From positions 1 through 26,564 of IMG/VR virus record IMGVR_UViG_3300031695_001027: DNA of 26,564 nucleotides. One strand, 5' to 3'. The notes beneath the pieces were generated by a model, which was given only the letters and a program-made list of their open reading frames with translations, was not told where the DNA came from and did no database searches. Every line of letters begins with the position of its first letter. The stretch's first letter is position 1. The DNA is from a virus. This document shows positions 13,679-20,887 of this stretch, one piece after another. The position numbers were made by a program, and so were the translations under genes.

Positions 13679-14044
13679 ATGAAATTTATAGAAGTTTTAA
13701 AGCACAACTTTGTTTTAGTGCCGGTAGTGGCATCTGTTATTTTTGGTACATTTACTGGTATTAAATATATCGTAGACGTGTCTAATACAATTCACACAAG
13801 TGAAGTCGAAGTTCAATCTCTTTTACAAGAATTAAAAGAAACTCAAGCTAAATATGATGATAAGATAGACAATCTTAAAATGACTATAAACTCAAATAAT
13901 AATCAAACAAATTTAAACATTGCAGATGTAAAAGCACAAGTAGCTAAATTAGAAGCATCAATGAGAATGGGCGAAGACTTATATCGAGTATTAGCTGACC
14001 AAGTGAGGGAACAAGCTTATGACATTAAAGACCTCAATCGATAA
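13679..14044 (+). CDS. Membrane-anchored coiled-coil protein (spanin- or tether-like)
   Basis: 121 aa. One N-terminal membrane helix (about residues 10-33, NFVLVPVVASVIFGTFTGI) is followed by a long predicted coiled coil (VEVQSLLQELKETQAKYDDK to VAKLEASMRMG). This topology, with the coil in the periplasm, is that of an inner-membrane spanin, but the partner would be a lipoprotein, which the next gene is not. GAGGAA precedes the ATG by 8 nt. It overlaps the next gene by 26 nt. Function uncertain; probably an envelope protein. Confidence 0.62.
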   Translation: MKFIEVLKHNFVLVPVVASVIFGTFTGIKYIVDVSNTIHTSEVEVQSLLQELKETQAKYDDKIDNLKMTINSNNNQTNLNIADVKAQVAKLEASMRMGEDLYRVLADQVREQAYDIKDLNR

Positions 14045-14744
14045 ATTAAACAACATATTATCTCCTATCACATTATCTTTATGTGTTGGGTTAATGTTAG
14101 CTATTATTCCTAGTAAAAATGCACATGCAAGAAATGATTATCTTCAAGGTAGTTTTCAACAATGTAACAAAGGTAATTTTTCTGTAGAATCTTCTTATGA
14201 CGAAAGAGATAACTCATATTCAAATAGATATCCTAATAGTGTAAATAGTAATAACAATCATTATGGTGATGGCTCATCTCAAAGAATAGGCGTTAGGTGG
14301 ACTTGGTATCTAGGAAGTAACTGCACTGATTATACTCAAAGTTTAATACAAGAGAATATGGAATTAGCTCAACAGTTAGAGTTAATTAAGATGTGTAAAA
14401 GATATAATAACAAAAAGCTACCACCACAATTTGCAACACTTGCTAGAAAATGTCAGGGTGTTAATGGCGAAGAAATGATTGATGATAGACCGCCATCAGG
14501 CAAAAGTTACTATGATGAACTTATGGAAGATATTACAAAGAATCCAGATAAACATAAAAACCCCAATGTATATTATAATAAAAGCGAAGAATTAAAGGAT
14601 ATAACGGAACTTAAAGGTGATAAGAATTTAAAACTAGGTAAGAAATTAATAGTTCCAGAGTTTGAAAGACCAGTAGACGATATGGGTATTCCATTACCTT
14701 ATCCAATACCAATGATTGAGGAGAAGATTATAACAGTTGAATAA
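14019..14744 (+). CDS. Secreted periplasmic protein, unknown function
   Basis: 241 aa with a signal peptide (ITLSLCVGLMLAIIPSKNAHA, cleaved before RND). Next comes a low-complexity Asn/Ser/Tyr-rich stretch (about residues 55-85), then a structured section with cysteines (WYLGSNCTDYTQSLI, LIKMCKRYNNKKLP, LARKCQG) and a charged tail ending in prolines (PLPYPIPMIEEK). The Cys residues suggest disulfides in the periplasm. The start, with GAGGGAA upstream, lies within the end of the coiled-coil gene, so the two are probably translated together. No lipobox is present. Perhaps a partner of the coiled-coil protein; no family recognised. Confidence 0.66.
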   Translation: MTLKTSIDKLNNILSPITLSLCVGLMLAIIPSKNAHARNDYLQGSFQQCNKGNFSVESSYDERDNSYSNRYPNSVNSNNNHYGDGSSQRIGVRWTWYLGSNCTDYTQSLIQENMELAQQLELIKMCKRYNNKKLPPQFATLARKCQGVNGEEMIDDRPPSGKSYYDELMEDITKNPDKHKNPNVYYNKSEELKDITELKGDKNLKLGKKLIVPEFERPVDDMGIPLPYPIPMIEEKIITVE

Positions 14745-14765
14745 GAATCGCTACCTTAGGACCGT

Positions 14766-14773
14766 TATAAATA
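14766..14773 (+). promoter_or_regulatory. T4-type late promoter (exact TATAAATA)
   Basis: Plus strand reads TATAAATA, the exact T4 late consensus and the best match in the window. It lies in the gap after the secreted-protein gene and would serve the two small ORFs and the second GFPI protein. Transcripts would begin near 14780, so the first small ORF may be nearly leaderless. Confidence 0.65.
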
Positions 14774-14777
14774 TATG

Positions 14778-14861
14778 ATGAATAATGAAAAACACTTTAG
14801 AGAAATTGCAGTCATCGTATCAATAATCTTGGTGATTGCATACTTTAAACTGTTTATATGA
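14778..14861 (+). CDS. 27-aa membrane peptide
   Basis: A 27-aa ORF beginning MNNEKHFREIAVIVS, followed by an unbroken hydrophobic stretch, so a single-pass membrane peptide. It overlaps the next small ORF by ATGA, as neighbouring operon genes do. There is no ribosome site, and the late promoter is immediately upstream, so translation is uncertain; ATG 14775 is an alternative start one codon earlier. Confidence 0.42.
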   Translation: MNNEKHFREIAVIVSIILVIAYFKLFI

Positions 14862-15007
14862 AACTTAATGAACTATATGACATAGCACTTTATTTTATTG
14901 TGTTGGTTTGTTTTTGGTTGAGTTTTCATAGTATAGATGATGAAACAAATCATATCACAATAACATTAGATACAATTGAAGTAACAGGTGAGGACGTTGA
15001 TGGATAA
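14858..15007 (+). CDS. 49-aa membrane peptide
   Basis: 49 aa: MKLNELYDIALYFIVLVCFW begins a single membrane segment (about residues 9-23), followed by an acidic tail (SIDDETNHITITLDTIEVTG). It overlaps the preceding 27-aa ORF (ATGA) and the following GFPI gene by 8 nt, so it fits an operon. It has no strong ribosome site and probably depends on coupling. Function unknown. Confidence 0.5.
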   Translation: MKLNELYDIALYFIVLVCFWLSFHSIDDETNHITITLDTIEVTGEDVDG

Positions 15008-15263
15008 TATAACAACAGTAATAGCAGACTATGGTTTTCCAATCATAGCTTCCTTTGGTCTTGGATATTTAATATTCTATATTTGGAAATGGGTAACAGG
15101 TGAAATTAATATTGTCATTGCTCAAGCAACCAAAACTCTAATAGAATTAATTGACCGTGTTCGTATGCTTGATAATGATTTAATACGACTCAATCAAAAA
15201 CTCAACACACTATTGCAAATACGAGAAGAAGAATCTCGCAAAAAAGGCCAAGATAAAGAATAG
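15000..15263 (+). CDS. Small 'GFPI' membrane protein (YvrJ/holin-like), copy 2
   Basis: 87 aa from ATG 15000, preceded by the ribosome site AGGTGAGG; the longer GTG start at 14988 is less likely. It shares with the 13013 protein the layout MD-x(8)-GFPI, a membrane segment (YGFPIIASFGLGYLIFYIWK), and an amphipathic tail (LIELIDRVRMLDNDLIRLNQ, compare NRVKTMNHDVIRIDTL). The tail ends in a charged run (REEESRKKGQDKE). It ends only 2 nt from the stop of the converging cyclase gene. A holin-like or membrane-scaffold role is possible. Confidence 0.68.
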   Translation: MDNITTVIADYGFPIIASFGLGYLIFYIWKWVTGEINIVIAQATKTLIELIDRVRMLDNDLIRLNQKLNTLLQIREEESRKKGQDKE

Positions 15264-15265
15264 TA

Positions 15266-17266
15266 TTATTTAGAAGTTAGTCTATACACTCCATCAAAAT
15301 CTTTTGGTTTTTCTTTATACAATCTTTGTACCATGTTATCATAATAATCAATAAGATTTATATTTTCATTTTTCAATTTCACTGTCATCAATATTGCAGT
15401 CTTCCACTCTCCAGAATAATAAGCTCTAAGAAACTTCTTGTGGCCAGATTCATCATCTAGTTCTGCAATCGTATAGACTTTAACACCAATAGTTTTACCT
15501 TTGACTGCAATCGTATCTAATTCTACAACTGGATAATATTCTTTAACCAATTCAGCAGTTCTAGGTCCTAATATAATTCTAACACCATAAGTTTTACTTT
15601 GACCTTCTAGTCTTGCAGCTAAATTAACTGCATCTCCTAAACAAGTGTAATCAAAACGCTGTGTGCTACCCATATTACCAACAACAACTTCACCTGTATT
15701 AATACCTAATCCCATTCCAAATGCAGGAATGTTTTCTTTCTCAATTTCTTTATTGAAGTTATCTAAGTCTCCTAACATTTCTATTGCAGCTTTAACTGAA
15801 TTCAATGCATGTTCTTTATCATCAAGTGGTGCATTCCAAAATGCCATTTGAGCATCACCAATATATTTGTCGAGTGTGCCATTGTAATCAATAATCTTAG
15901 CAGTCATCGCTGTCATATATCGATTCATGATTGAAGTGAGGCCTTGAACATCTTTACCATAGTGTTCAGATATCGTTGTGAATCCACGGACATCAGTAAA
16001 CATAATAGATAACTCTCTAGTTTCACCTCCCAATCTTAATAGTTCTGGATTCTTCTGTAACTTCTCAACAAGTGCTGGTGACAAGTAAGTTCCAAACTGT
16101 TTCTTTATAAGAAGTTTTTGATTGAGTTCTGAAACAAATTTAATAGTATAAGCAATTCCATATATCACACCTAATGAAACTATAGGATAAAAAGCGTCTA
16201 TTAATATCGCTTCTTTGGTAAATAGATGTACAGAGTAATAATATAAACTAACAATAATACCAATATTGAAAACAATTCCATATTTCCACCTTGTAAATAA
16301 GATTAGAATGATTGATAATAATAATATACTAATTAACTCGGCGCCAGTTGCCCAATCTGGTCGTGATATGTTTATCTGATTAGAAAGTGTTGCTATTAAT
16401 GAAGCTTGTGCATGATGTGGCCAAACTTCGCCAATGCTTGTTGATAAAGGATTAACTAAACCACTTGCAGTTACTCCAATAATTACTATCTCATTATTAA
16501 AGTTTTTTGGTAAGTTAGTTAAACTATGTTCAATTCCTTTTTGTTGCCAATCTATCCATACACGACCAATAGTATCTGTTTTTATTTTACCAAACTGTGG
16601 TATTCTAAGTGCTTGTATGCCTAGTTCATTAAACTTTATTTGAAAACTTGGGTCATTAGCAATGACTCTTAAAACTTCTAATGATAGATTTGGATATAAT
16701 GTGTCACCACTTGAAATGACCAGTGGCATTCTTCGTACAACACCATCAACTTCTGGAAATGTATTAACTATTCCAACACCAATTGCATTATCTTCTAATA
16801 ATTTTATATTAGCAATGATTCCAGGATAATCTACAGTTTTATTTTTACTGTCGCCAATTGACACTGCACCTGGATTTCTTGGTTCATTTTTAGTTTTGGC
16901 TGCACCTATATTTGGCAGAATAACAGGATAATCTTTTAGAGTTTTAGCAAACACTTTGTCTTGACCTAATCTGTCTGCTTCAGGCATCATTATATTCCAG
17001 ACAACCAAACCGGCGCCTCGATTATATAAGTCTTCTACTATTGTTGCATAAACATTACGACTAAAAGGAAATTGGCCATAGTCTTCGAGTGCTGATTCAT
17101 CAATATTAACTAAATGAATTCCATTAGTTGTTTCTACTTTTGATGAAATAAGGGTATCGAAATATCTAAGTCTTAATGATTCGACAAATGCTGGGTCTTC
17201 AACTCTTATAGGAATAATTATTAAAAGAAGTAGAAGTGCCCACCAAGGTGAGATTAGTTTTTTCAT
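15266..17266 (-). CDS. CHASE2-domain class III adenylate cyclase, membrane-bound
   Basis: 666 aa. An N-terminal membrane helix (8-20) leads into a CHASE2 periplasmic sensor (about 25-305; LRYFDTLISS, VNIDESALEDYGQFPFSR). Three membrane helices follow (about 308-325, 330-347, 355-376), then a class III cyclase domain (415-600). Catalytic residues look complete: metal Asp425 (FTDVRGFT) and Asp471 (DKYIGDAQMAFW), purine-selecting Lys467 with Thr541 (DYTCLGD), and transition-state Asn548 and Arg552 (NLAARLE). The Lys/Thr pair is the class IIIb adenylate type. It should make cAMP in the host cytoplasm under a periplasmic cue. I start at ATG 17266; the longer frame begins in the upstream gene. Last gene of the curli-type operon. 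FecR-CHASE2 cyclase neighbours occur in bacteria, so the pair may have been acquired together. Confidence 0.92.
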   Translation of the reverse strand: MKKLISPWWALLLLLIIIPIRVEDPAFVESLRLRYFDTLISSKVETTNGIHLVNIDESALEDYGQFPFSRNVYATIVEDLYNRGAGLVVWNIMMPEADRLGQDKVFAKTLKDYPVILPNIGAAKTKNEPRNPGAVSIGDSKNKTVDYPGIIANIKLLEDNAIGVGIVNTFPEVDGVVRRMPLVISSGDTLYPNLSLEVLRVIANDPSFQIKFNELGIQALRIPQFGKIKTDTIGRVWIDWQQKGIEHSLTNLPKNFNNEIVIIGVTASGLVNPLSTSIGEVWPHHAQASLIATLSNQINISRPDWATGAELISILLLSIILILFTRWKYGIVFNIGIIVSLYYYSVHLFTKEAILIDAFYPIVSLGVIYGIAYTIKFVSELNQKLLIKKQFGTYLSPALVEKLQKNPELLRLGGETRELSIMFTDVRGFTTISEHYGKDVQGLTSIMNRYMTAMTAKIIDYNGTLDKYIGDAQMAFWNAPLDDKEHALNSVKAAIEMLGDLDNFNKEIEKENIPAFGMGLGINTGEVVVGNMGSTQRFDYTCLGDAVNLAARLEGQSKTYGVRIILGPRTAELVKEYYPVVELDTIAVKGKTIGVKVYTIAELDDESGHKKFLRAYYSGEWKTAILMTVKLKNENINLIDYYDNMVQRLYKEKPKDFDGVYRLTSK

Positions 17267-17274
17267 ATATGTAT

Positions 17275-18732
17275 TTATTCTTGTGTTACTGAGACTGAAC
17301 ACCCACCAGCAGTGTAACAAGTTTGAGTTAGTGAATAACTTTGATTTGAATCACCTTGTTGTGTTAAATCTACAGTGCTTGATGCCGAACCAAAAGTTAA
17401 GTCAATGGTTGCATTGTGAGCTCCAGTTCCTTTTTGTAGAATGGTCACATCATGTGCATTACCATTTAATGTTATATCTGCAAATTTAGATGAGTTATGT
17501 TGTTGTGTAACATCTATTATATTGCTATTGCCAGTTACATCTACAAACAATCGTTTTTCGGATGCATCTTTCTGTAGAACATCAAAATTACTAGAATTAC
17601 CAGTCACATCTATATCTGCATAATGACCATGGTTGCCAGTATTTCTTTGTATTACTTCAATAGCATTTAAATTACCATCAACATTAAGTTTGATAATATG
17701 GTCACCTCTAGAAGTATTCTCTGTTCCGTCATCGTTTCTATCTTGAAAAAGGTCAAGGTCATTTGAATCGCCATCGAGCATTAATTCAATTAAATTAGGA
17801 GCCCACGAACTTGGCGAACCTTGTTTAATCAAAATATTATTACTATTGCCATCAATATCAGAACGCTCAACTCCTATTCCTCTTATGTGATTGCCGGTAC
17901 TTCCGTCTTGTAGAATATTAATTGTATTATTATTACCAGCTTGGTCTATGTAAACACTATTATCTGGATTAGACCCAGCACTTGCTGCCGTAGCTCTAGA
18001 AGAAGCGGTTGATATCTTTGATGTTTGTGTAGATGAAATACCAGAGCTTGTGCCAGTGGTTGTTGATGTTGATGTTGTGCTGAATACACCTTCCTCTTCA
18101 AGTGTTTCTCCAAAAAAGGTATACATTCTTGCTGAATAAGTTGTGTTAGTAGAATTAAATTGTACTTGGTCCATAGTGATAATTAATTTACCACCATTAC
18201 TACCATAACCATATACTGCCCAAGATTTCCAACCACTAAGGCCTGATGCTGTATTTGACGCTATTGCCGTACCACCCGATTGCATTGAAAAAAGATTTCT
18301 TGTTACCCAAGTATTTGAAACGGTATATTGAGAACCATTAGCGTGAGAAGTATAGTTTGCCTCACCATTGTACATTGTGATAGCACCTACACTTAATTTA
18401 CTTTCAACAAGCGATTCAATGCTAAGCGTTCTAGCGCCATCATGGTCACCATTACCAGCAATTAAAACTGTACCACCTGCACCAATGTAAGTTTCATATG
18501 CTGTCTTACAAGTACCACCACAATTGTTATTACCTGCTATGTTAATATGTAAATCTTTATTAGTAAAATGACTTAAAGTAACTGAACCACTATTTGTGCC
18601 TGAAACTGTAAACCCATGACCCTCTAGTTCACCTTTTAGTTTATTGTACATATTGGTGTCAGTATAATTTATATGAGCTGTTTCAGCAAATGCTGATGTA
18701 CAAAAAAAGAATACTAATAAAAATAGTCTCAT
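17275..18732 (-). CDS. Secreted curlin-repeat protein with novel N-terminal domain
   Basis: 485 aa, a putative exported fibre protein. The signal peptide is MRLFLLVFFFCTSAFA. Residues about 17-210 form a Rossmann-like domain (HINYTDTNMYNKLKGELEGH, GGTVLIAGNGDHDG) resembling glutamine-amidotransferase or ThuA-type folds without a clear catalytic triad. A Ser/Thr linker follows (219-253). Residues 257-470 are curlin-type repeats with spaced Asn/Gln (NSVYIDQAGNNNTINILQDG and similar units), as in CsgA and CsgB. The same unit starts the smaller curlin-repeat protein at 20114, so they are related. A disulfide is likely near the end (TCYTAGGCS). It would leave the cell through the phage CsgG pore; it might instead be a virion fibre. 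Its ATG overlaps the NqrM-like gene (ATGA). Confidence 0.8.
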   Translation of the reverse strand: MRLFLLVFFFCTSAFAETAHINYTDTNMYNKLKGELEGHGFTVSGTNSGSVTLSHFTNKDLHINIAGNNNCGGTCKTAYETYIGAGGTVLIAGNGDHDGARTLSIESLVESKLSVGAITMYNGEANYTSHANGSQYTVSNTWVTRNLFSMQSGGTAIASNTASGLSGWKSWAVYGYGSNGGKLIITMDQVQFNSTNTTYSARMYTFFGETLEEEGVFSTTSTSTTTGTSSGISSTQTSKISTASSRATAASAGSNPDNSVYIDQAGNNNTINILQDGSTGNHIRGIGVERSDIDGNSNNILIKQGSPSSWAPNLIELMLDGDSNDLDLFQDRNDDGTENTSRGDHIIKLNVDGNLNAIEVIQRNTGNHGHYADIDVTGNSSNFDVLQKDASEKRLFVDVTGNSNIIDVTQQHNSSKFADITLNGNAHDVTILQKGTGAHNATIDLTFGSASSTVDLTQQGDSNQSYSLTQTCYTAGGCSVSVTQE

Positions 18733-18881
18733 TTAATTACCTTATTACAAACAAGGCACTTGTCTGAACCATTTAATCCACCACAACTTCCTTTAATGTT
18801 TTTTCCCATTAACATAACGCCAAGTGACATTAGAGTTACTATTATGGATAAGATAATAAATGTTATTATAAATGTTGTCAT
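18729..18881 (-). CDS. NqrM-like small membrane protein (50 aa)
   Basis: A 50-aa ORF, too short for common cutoffs. It has a membrane helix (MTTFIITFIILSIIVTLMSL) followed by LGVMLMGKNIKGSCGGLNGS and DKCLVCNK. This fits NqrM (DUF539), which matures the iron centre of the Na+-translocating NADH:quinone oxidoreductase; the hallmark is a helix, then (I/P)KGSCGGLN, then CxxC. It has three cysteines (33, 42, 45); NqrM proteins usually have four. It starts within the FecR stop (TAATG) and ends within the next start (ATGA), so it is tightly coupled. No Nqr subunit is in the window. Confidence 0.75.
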   Translation of the reverse strand: MTTFIITFIILSIIVTLMSLGVMLMGKNIKGSCGGLNGSDKCLVCNKVIK

Positions 18882-19996
18882 TAGTTTTGTCGAGTAGTAA
18901 TTATAGTTGTGCCTTCTGAATTAACTCTATTTGTTATATCAATAACACCTTGTATCTGTCTGATTGTGGTCTCTTGTGTAGTTGGAACAATAATACAAGA
19001 AATGTCACTACCTGTGGTATCCATACAAAGTTCTACTGAAATAACATCTACAATAGCTGTAACACCTTGGTCAGGAATAAAATCTGGTAATAAATCAGAA
19101 CCAGTAGATACCGCTAATGTTTTTTCTTGTGATATTTTAAGTTGTAGATTTAAAGCATCTAAAATGTTTTGTAAGAAATTTCTATCTAATAAGTTATCTG
19201 ATAATCTATCAGTAAACAATTTAGCTTCTTCTTTATCTAATTCATTCTCTAACAACTCTTGGTCTAAATCATTAGTATCTAGTGTAGACACATTAGTTTT
19301 ACCAACTTCTTCTGATTCAATCTCTTTTGGTGGTCCAAGAATAAGAATGTTACTAATCATTTCTTCTGTCAAATCAACAATAATTGGTTTTGTTGGTTTA
19401 GCATCTAGATTAGGAACTCTTGTTGCTTGAAATGCCACATCCATGTGTACGATGCCACCTAAACTCTCAACATCAATAGCACCTGTTTTACAATCTGCTT
19501 CTATAGATGCCCAACCAAAAGGACAACTAGGCAATAGAATAACTGTAGTAGCACCAATCTCATCCACTGTTGCTGTAAAATCTGTACCACGAACTGTAAT
19601 TGTGGCAGTTGGAGTTTTAATTTTAACTGCTTGTGGTTTGTCTTTAGCGATTTGACCAGAAGCATATCGTGCCGTGCCAGCTGCAATTCTTATTGCTAAC
19701 TTACCTGCATCTTTATTCTTTGGTTCATATACAAAGTCATCAATTGTTAGTCTAGAACTTTCAGTCATCTGAACAATTGTATTATCTTCGAATGTAATTT
19801 CAGCTGTGCCTTGACCTGTTCTCAAAGCATCATTCATTTCTACACCAACACCTTTAGTTCCTACTATCTTTTCTTTATCTCTTGTAATAGAAAGTGGGTC
19901 ATGTTTTTGTTGTGTAATTGTTCCAATAAAACTCCATGCCATAGTTGGTATGAGAAGAAGTAATATTAAACTTTGTCTAATACTTCTATTTGCCAT
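18881..19996 (-). CDS. FecR-domain secreted protein
   Basis: 371 aa from ATG 19996; a TTG 21 nt upstream also fits the frame but the signal peptide begins at this ATG (SLILLLLIPTMAWS). The FecR domain spans about residues 45-150: VEMNDALRTGQGTAEITFED, then VKIKTPTATITVRGTDFTAT, the classic FecR core. A long acidic, partly disordered region follows (STLDTNDLDQELLENELDKE), then a C-terminal part with two cysteines. This is a free periplasmic FecR-type protein, not a sigma-factor anchor, as it has no TonB or sigma partner nearby. It lies in the curli-type operon two genes before the CHASE2 cyclase; a role in sensing or assembling the exported protein is likely but unproven. Confidence 0.85.
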   Translation of the reverse strand: MANRSIRQSLILLLLIPTMAWSFIGTITQQKHDPLSITRDKEKIVGTKGVGVEMNDALRTGQGTAEITFEDNTIVQMTESSRLTIDDFVYEPKNKDAGKLAIRIAAGTARYASGQIAKDKPQAVKIKTPTATITVRGTDFTATVDEIGATTVILLPSCPFGWASIEADCKTGAIDVESLGGIVHMDVAFQATRVPNLDAKPTKPIIVDLTEEMISNILILGPPKEIESEEVGKTNVSTLDTNDLDQELLENELDKEEAKLFTDRLSDNLLDRNFLQNILDALNLQLKISQEKTLAVSTGSDLLPDFIPDQGVTAIVDVISVELCMDTTGSDISCIIVPTTQETTIRQIQGVIDITNRVNSEGTTIITTRQN

Positions 19997-20121
19997 AATT
20001 TTGTATAAGTAGCCCAATTGGTTGAATCTAAATCTTCAATGTGTAGATTGTGTTCTTTGATAAGCCAGTTATTAAATGGCACAATATTTTCAAGTTCTTT
20101 TAGACTATATTTCTTAGTCAT
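19966..20121 (-). CDS. Small 51-aa soluble protein overlapping FecR start
   Basis: 51 aa beginning MTKKYSLKELENIVPFNNWL, with two later tryptophans (STNWATYTKLWQ). It starts 8 nt before the end of the curlin-repeat gene and its 3' end overlaps the FecR gene by 31 nt in another frame. It fills a gap of nearly 100 nt that would otherwise break an unbroken chain of coupled genes. No ribosome site of note (the region reads AATAAGCC) and no family recognised. Cytoplasmic, as no signal is present. Confidence 0.52.
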   Translation of the reverse strand: MTKKYSLKELENIVPFNNWLIKEHNLHIEDLDSTNWATYTKLWQIEVLDKV

Positions 20122-20887
20122 CTTGGCTTATTACCCAAGTATTACTATTTCCTGTTATGTTCACATCGATATCATTATCTTGGCTACCAGCTTGTGTTGA
20201 TGTCCAAGCATTACTTGAACCGATTATATCTAAATCATAGTTATGTCCAGCGGAACCACCATTGCCAGATTGAGTTGCTGTTATTACATTACTAGCACCT
20301 TGTGCTGTCAAGTTAAAGGTTGCTGAATCTGTTCCTAAAGTAGCTGTTACTTTATTACCTCCACCACCACTAATTGCAGTAGCAACTGCTATTGTGTCAC
20401 CATCAATTGTATATGTAAGGTCATTGTAAGTACCACCAGTTGTGGTTGCTGTCAAAGTATTTCCTGTGCCTAATAAATCAAATATTAAATCTGAGTAATT
20501 ACCAACTTGCCTAATATCAATAACATTATTAGCTGCAGTTCCATTACCATCGCCATTAATGTCTATACTCGCAACTGAGTTTGAACCTGTGATGTAGTAT
20601 TTTAAGTTGACACCAACAGAAGATGCTACTGATGTGTTCATATCAATCTTTAGAATATTAGCACCACCGATTTGTTTTATGTCTACTGTCTGGCTACTAC
20701 CAGTAAATAGTGCAGCTGTGCCTTCTGAATCTCCTACACCGAATAGTTTATTGGCTGCACCGTCCTGCAACACATTAATTGTTGAACTACTACCAACTTG
20801 AGTTATATAGATACTATTGTCAGCTGCATGAGCAACTGAAAGCACCATCACAAGTAACATAATGAAATATGTTTTTATTGTAGTCAT
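20114..20887 (-). CDS. Secreted curlin-repeat (CsgA/B-like) protein
   Basis: 257 aa with a signal peptide (LLVMVLSVAHA, cleaved before ADN). Directly after it comes the curlin-type unit NSIYITQVGSSSTINVLQDG, shared with the larger protein at 17275, then less regular repeats with spaced Asn and Gln (NVIDIRQVGNYSDLIF, NVITATQSGNGG, NAWTSTQAGSQDNDIDVNIT, NTWVISQDD). The composition (Gly/Ser/Thr/Asn, no Cys) fits an amyloid-forming exported subunit. It immediately follows csgG (TAAATG) and so is the expected client of that pore. It might instead coat the virion or cell. A true CsgA/CsgB assignment cannot be made. Confidence 0.82.
   Translation of the reverse strand: MTTIKTYFIMLLVMVLSVAHAADNSIYITQVGSSSTINVLQDGAANKLFGVGDSEGTAALFTGSSQTVDIKQIGGANILKIDMNTSVASSVGVNLKYYITGSNSVASIDINGDGNGTAANNVIDIRQVGNYSDLIFDLLGTGNTLTATTTGGTYNDLTYTIDGDTIAVATAISGGGGNKVTATLGTDSATFNLTAQGASNVITATQSGNGGSAGHNYDLDIIGSSNAWTSTQAGSQDNDIDVNITGNSNTWVISQDD

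Noticed and set aside
17272-17279. AATAAATA on the minus strand before the cyclase
   Set aside because: It includes the stop codon of the preceding gene and lies 6 nt before the cyclase ATG, too close to act as its late promoter.
18909-19430. Long plus-strand frame (173 codons) opposite the FecR gene
   Set aside because: Antisense shadow of FecR; no ribosome site, Ser/Val-rich composition typical of reversed codons.
17275-20887. Repeat-rich DNA suggesting a CRISPR or tandem DNA repeat
   Set aside because: Repetition is at the protein level (curlin units) and diverged in DNA; no regular spacers.
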